DNA from: Sulfurimonas sp. SAG-AH-194-C21 | GTDB taxonomy: Bacteria > Campylobacterota > Campylobacteria > Campylobacterales > Sulfurimonadaceae | Length of the DNA: 64,000 nt | Assembly: GCF_029215985.1 (NCBI RefSeq) | Contig: NZ_JAEMVC010000004.1 | Coordinates: 1-64,000 of the forward strand | Direction of reading: 5' to 3' | Shown: positions 60,966 through 64,000 of the stretch, piece after piece | How the letters are laid out: the number at the start of each line of letters is the position of its first letter | How positions within the stretch are numbered: the stretch's first letter is position 1 | Made by a program: the position numbers and the translations under genes | Notes under the pieces: model-generated | Seen by the model: only the letters and a program-made list of their open reading frames with translations | Told to the model about the DNA's origin: nothing | The model's database searches: none

Positions 60966-63740
60966 ATGGATCAATTATTAGAACAATTTTTAAGTGAAGC
61001 CCGTGAAAACTTAGCCTTTATCGATCAAAACATTGCTGAGATTGGTGGTGATGACCCCGAATTACTCAACTCAGTATTTCGTGCTGCACATACACTCAAA
61101 GGTGGAAGTGGTATTGTCGGTTTTGAAGCTGTTAAAAATATCACGCACCATGCAGAAGATTTACTTGATATGCTTCGTGGTGGTAAGTTAGAGTTTAAAG
61201 AATCTATGGTTGAAGTACTCTATGATGCTTTTGATGAAGTAGTTAACTTAATTGAAGCCGCTGAAGAAACAGGTGATATTGTTGAAGCAGATGAAGAAAC
61301 AATAGCTACTTTAGTCGCTAACTTAAGTGCACAAATGGGCAAAGAAGTTGAAGGTGAGAAAGTGTGGGCTTGTCCATTTACTTATGCAGATAGAGAAGAT
61401 GTCCTTAATCTACCTCTGGGTACCTTACGGGGTGTAAATAGTGCTAAAGCTAATTTTAACAATACTGAAGTAGATGAAATCTTTTGTAATGAGCCAAACT
61501 TATATGCAGTAACTTTTGACATAGATGATTCATGTATGGTTTACGGAAATGATCCTGTTTATACACTAAGTCTACTTGGTGATAAAGTTCTTGGTGTCTT
61601 TTCATGTATGGGTGATGAAAATGCGAAGGGTGTTCTCAGCGGAACTGAAGATGAAGATGGACTTTTACTAAAAACTTCTTTAGTTGCATTTATCCATGCT
61701 ACATATGAAGAGATAGAAGATTCATTATTTAACTTTATTGATGAGTTGACTTTTTTACCTCTAGATATAAATAGTTTGTTGAGTATCTCAAACGGAGATA
61801 CCGGTCTTCAGATAGACTCATTAAAAGAGTTAGCTAGTATTGCTGAAGATTTAGACTTGAATGCTATAAAAGATGAAGTCTCAAGTGCTATGGATCTTGT
61901 AGGTGTGGATACAATTCAGTATGCTAAAATAGAGCGCTTTTTAGACATAGTTGGATTGATAAAAGAAGAAGATACAGCTAAACTAGGTGCTTTTTTCTCC
62001 TCTTTATCCATAGGTGAAGCATATACTAATAGTGCTGAAGTAAGTCAAGAAGCAGTTGTAGGTACTGATACAAAAGTTGAGAAAAAAGATGAAACACAAT
62101 TTGAAGTCTCAGCAGAAGAACTAGATGAAAATATCAAACCTGTTTTACATAGTATCTTTGAACAGCAGAAAAAAGCGATAGAATATATTGAGAATGATGA
62201 AGATTTACTTCGTGTTGTTGTGACACTTGAAAATGCACGAAAATATATACCTGATATGCCGGAGTTAACAACACTACAAGATGTAGAGGCATTTTTAAAT
62301 ACTCAGTTGGGACTAGAAAGCAGTTCAGTTGAACCTACTCCTGTAGTAGTAGAAGAAGTTAAAACTATACAAAAGAAAGAAGTTGTTGTAGAGAGCGTTG
62401 CTAAAATAGTTCCCGAAGTTGTAAAGCAGGAGAGTGCACCTGCTGTCATAGCCGAAGTGCTTGTGGAAACTCCAAGTGTAAAAGCAGTCAAAACTGTTGC
62501 GAAAAAAGCAGTCAAAGAAGAAAAACAAAAGGCTGTTGTTGGTAAGACTGTAAAAGTAGAACAAGAATCTATTGACTCACTTATGAATGTTGTAGGAGAA
62601 CTACTTGTTGCGAAAAACTCGCTTCCATATTTAGCTGATAATGTTGTAGGTATGACACATGAGCAGATTAAACGAGAGATTATGGATAAGTATATCTTTA
62701 TAAACCGTCTCTCAGAGCAACTACAAGACCTTATTATGGGTATGCGTATGCTACCTATTTCTTATGTATTTGATAGATATCCAAAACTTGTTCGTGATAT
62801 TGCTAAAACATTAAGTAAAAAAGTGAAGTTAGAGATGATTGGTGGTGAGACGAAGTTAGATAAAAATATGATAGAGATGTTAGCTGACCCTATGATTCAC
62901 ATCATGAGAAACTCACTTGACCATGGTATCGAAACACCAGAAACTCGTGAACAAAAGGGTAAGAACCCAATGGGTTTAGTGAAGTTAAATGCATATGCAC
63001 AGTCTGATAGAATTATTATAGAAATTGTAGATGATGGTGCTGGAATTAATGTAGAAAAAGTTGCAAGTAAAGTACTAGAAAAAGGTCTTATGACTTCTGA
63101 AGAGATTGATGCACTGAGTGAAAAAGAGATGGCAGAACTAGTACTACTTCCAGGTCTTTCAACTGCTGATTCTATTACAGAGTTTAGTGGACGGGGCGTT
63201 GGTATGGATGTTGTAAAAAAATCTATCGAGGGCTTTGGTGGAACTATTGGTATTGTTACAAAAGCAAATGTAGGAACTACCATAACACTCGCTATCCCGA
63301 TGTCTTTAGCTGTTACTTCACTTCTTCATATAGAGATGAATCATATTCATTATGGTATCCCAATGGATAGTGTAAGTGAAACTGTTAAAATTGAACGCGA
63401 AAGTATAGAGTACTTACATAATGAACCATTTATTTATATTCGTGGGGATGTAATTCCTCTTCTGTTTATAAAAAGTATGCTTAACGAAGAAGATATGGAA
63501 AATAAACCACTTTCAATTGTTGTTTTAAACATTAAAGACAATTTACTTGCAGTAGTTGTAAATACATTTTTAGGACAACTTGATGTTGTACAAAAACCTC
63601 TCGTTGGTATAATGGAAGGACATCCACTTTTTAGTGGAACAGCCCTTCTTGGAAATGGACAAATTATTATGGCAATGGATCCATTAGGATTATTAGGTAT
63701 TAGTCAAAAACTAAAAGAAGATATACAAATAGTAGCATAA
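60966..63740 (+). CDS. cheA: CheA sensor kinase without receiver domain
   Basis: The 924-aa protein has the Hpt domain with phospho-His42 in AAHTLKGGSG. A long non-standard region follows (about 130-520, acidic, with an AP-rich Val/Lys/Glu linker near 450-520). P3 dimerisation (MNVVGELLVAKN near 541) precedes an ATPase with N-box HIMRNSLDHG, G1 DDGAGI and G2 GRGVGMD, and a final CheW-like domain. Unlike the CheAY fusion of Helicobacter and Campylobacter it ends right after CheW (LLGISQKLKEDIQIVA). GGAGA precedes the ATG. Confidence 0.95.
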   Translation: MDQLLEQFLSEARENLAFIDQNIAEIGGDDPELLNSVFRAAHTLKGGSGIVGFEAVKNITHHAEDLLDMLRGGKLEFKESMVEVLYDAFDEVVNLIEAAEETGDIVEADEETIATLVANLSAQMGKEVEGEKVWACPFTYADREDVLNLPLGTLRGVNSAKANFNNTEVDEIFCNEPNLYAVTFDIDDSCMVYGNDPVYTLSLLGDKVLGVFSCMGDENAKGVLSGTEDEDGLLLKTSLVAFIHATYEEIEDSLFNFIDELTFLPLDINSLLSISNGDTGLQIDSLKELASIAEDLDLNAIKDEVSSAMDLVGVDTIQYAKIERFLDIVGLIKEEDTAKLGAFFSSLSIGEAYTNSAEVSQEAVVGTDTKVEKKDETQFEVSAEELDENIKPVLHSIFEQQKKAIEYIENDEDLLRVVVTLENARKYIPDMPELTTLQDVEAFLNTQLGLESSSVEPTPVVVEEVKTIQKKEVVVESVAKIVPEVVKQESAPAVIAEVLVETPSVKAVKTVAKKAVKEEKQKAVVGKTVKVEQESIDSLMNVVGELLVAKNSLPYLADNVVGMTHEQIKREIMDKYIFINRLSEQLQDLIMGMRMLPISYVFDRYPKLVRDIAKTLSKKVKLEMIGGETKLDKNMIEMLADPMIHIMRNSLDHGIETPETREQKGKNPMGLVKLNAYAQSDRIIIEIVDDGAGINVEKVASKVLEKGLMTSEEIDALSEKEMAELVLLPGLSTADSITEFSGRGVGMDVVKKSIEGFGGTIGIVTKANVGTTITLAIPMSLAVTSLLHIEMNHIHYGIPMDSVSETVKIERESIEYLHNEPFIYIRGDVIPLLFIKSMLNEEDMENKPLSIVVLNIKDNLLAVVVNTFLGQLDVVQKPLVGIMEGHPLFSGTALLGNGQIIMAMDPLGLLGISQKLKEDIQIVA

Positions 63741-63751
63741 GGAGCTTTGTG

Positions 63752-64000
63752 ATGACAGATTTAATTGTTTTTAGTGTTGCTGAAAATAAATATGCAATGA
63801 ATATTGAAAATGTTCAGCGTATTATAGAGTCAACCTCTCTGACTACTATTCCTAATGCTCATGCATTTATTGATGGAATGATGTCTTATGAAGAGAAGGT
63901 CATAAAAGTACTCAGTTTTCGTAAACTGATACAGATGAATACATATAAAAATGATTTAGAGATTCTTTTTGAAGGTCTAAAAAAAGGACATGCTGAGTGG
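63752..64000 (+). CDS. CheW-like coupling protein, 5' part (cut by window edge)
   Basis: At least 83 residues open past the window end. The start MTDLIVFSVAENKYAMNIENVQRII and the GMMSYEEKVIKVLSFRKL strand follow the CheW fold. The last visible residues, GLKKGHAEW, resemble the first motif of a CZB zinc-binding domain, so a CheW-CZB fusion is possible. GGAG lies 7-10 nt upstream. A GTG at 63749 is an alternative start. Confidence 0.75.
   Translation, partial: MTDLIVFSVAENKYAMNIENVQRIIESTSLTTIPNAHAFIDGMMSYEEKVIKVLSFRKLIQMNTYKNDLEILFEGLKKGHAEW

Overview
The window reads as a chromosomal segment of a Campylobacterota bacterium (former Epsilonproteobacteria), most like Sulfurimonas or a close relative. 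The evidence is gene order and gene content. There is a low-GC genome, a napAGHBFLD cluster without napC, pyrH-rpoZ-spoT-tyrS in a row, an Rrf2 regulator next to flhA and divergent from rpsO, and large chemotaxis and respiratory gene sets. The genus is an inference; no database was searched.

Layout. 1-4540 is the 3' half of a 16S gene, one tRNA-Ala(TGC), 23S and 5S, all on +. 4616-13767 holds ung (+) facing a minus-strand operon (unknown 438-aa protein, trypsin-like protease with zinc ribbon, M3 peptidase, secreted EEP-family nuclease), then a PP2C phosphatase-Ser/Thr kinase fusion and a porin, also on minus. 13922-21208 is the periplasmic nitrate reductase operon napAGHBFLD plus a small unknown gene. 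It faces a NarK-type transporter and the minus-strand nitric oxide reductase operon norC-norB-norD-norQ. An NsrR-like Rrf2 gene lies divergent from norC, with inverted repeats between them. 27760-37276 carries a DmsB-DmsC fusion, an HD-GYP sensor, an assimilatory-type molybdopterin nitrate reductase, a reverse-strand two-lobed aspartic protease with PDZ, and a NirA-type siroheme nitrite reductase. A chemoreceptor follows.

39697-42168 is a nested insertion. An ISAs1-family element with a 10-bp target duplication has been interrupted by an IS630-family element at a TA dinucleotide, six codons before the ISAs1 transposase stop. Removing the inner element restores a clean C-terminus. The IS630 transposase is split over two frames joined at an A AAA AAG slippery heptamer, so it is probably functional rather than broken.

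42247-53326 is housekeeping: pyrH, rpoZ, spoT, tyrS, a nitronate monooxygenase-like gene, a murein amidase, a DHH phosphoesterase, flhA, an Rrf2 regulator and rpsO. 53518-64000 is a complete chemosensory operon on +: a PAS protein, a soluble receptor with two signalling tips, a triple-CheW protein, CheB, a HEAT-like protein, CheR, CheY, a short CheZ-like phosphatase, a second CheY, a CheA without a receiver domain, and the start of a CheW protein cut by the window edge.

How it fits together. The central 25 kb gives the cell both respiratory nitrate use (Nap) with NO detoxification or denitrification (cNor), and apparent nitrate assimilation (NarK, molybdopterin reductase, NirA). The PP2C-kinase fusion resembles the one found in pseudomonad nitrate-assimilation operons. 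No NO-forming nitrite reductase (nirS/nirK) and no nosZ is seen here.
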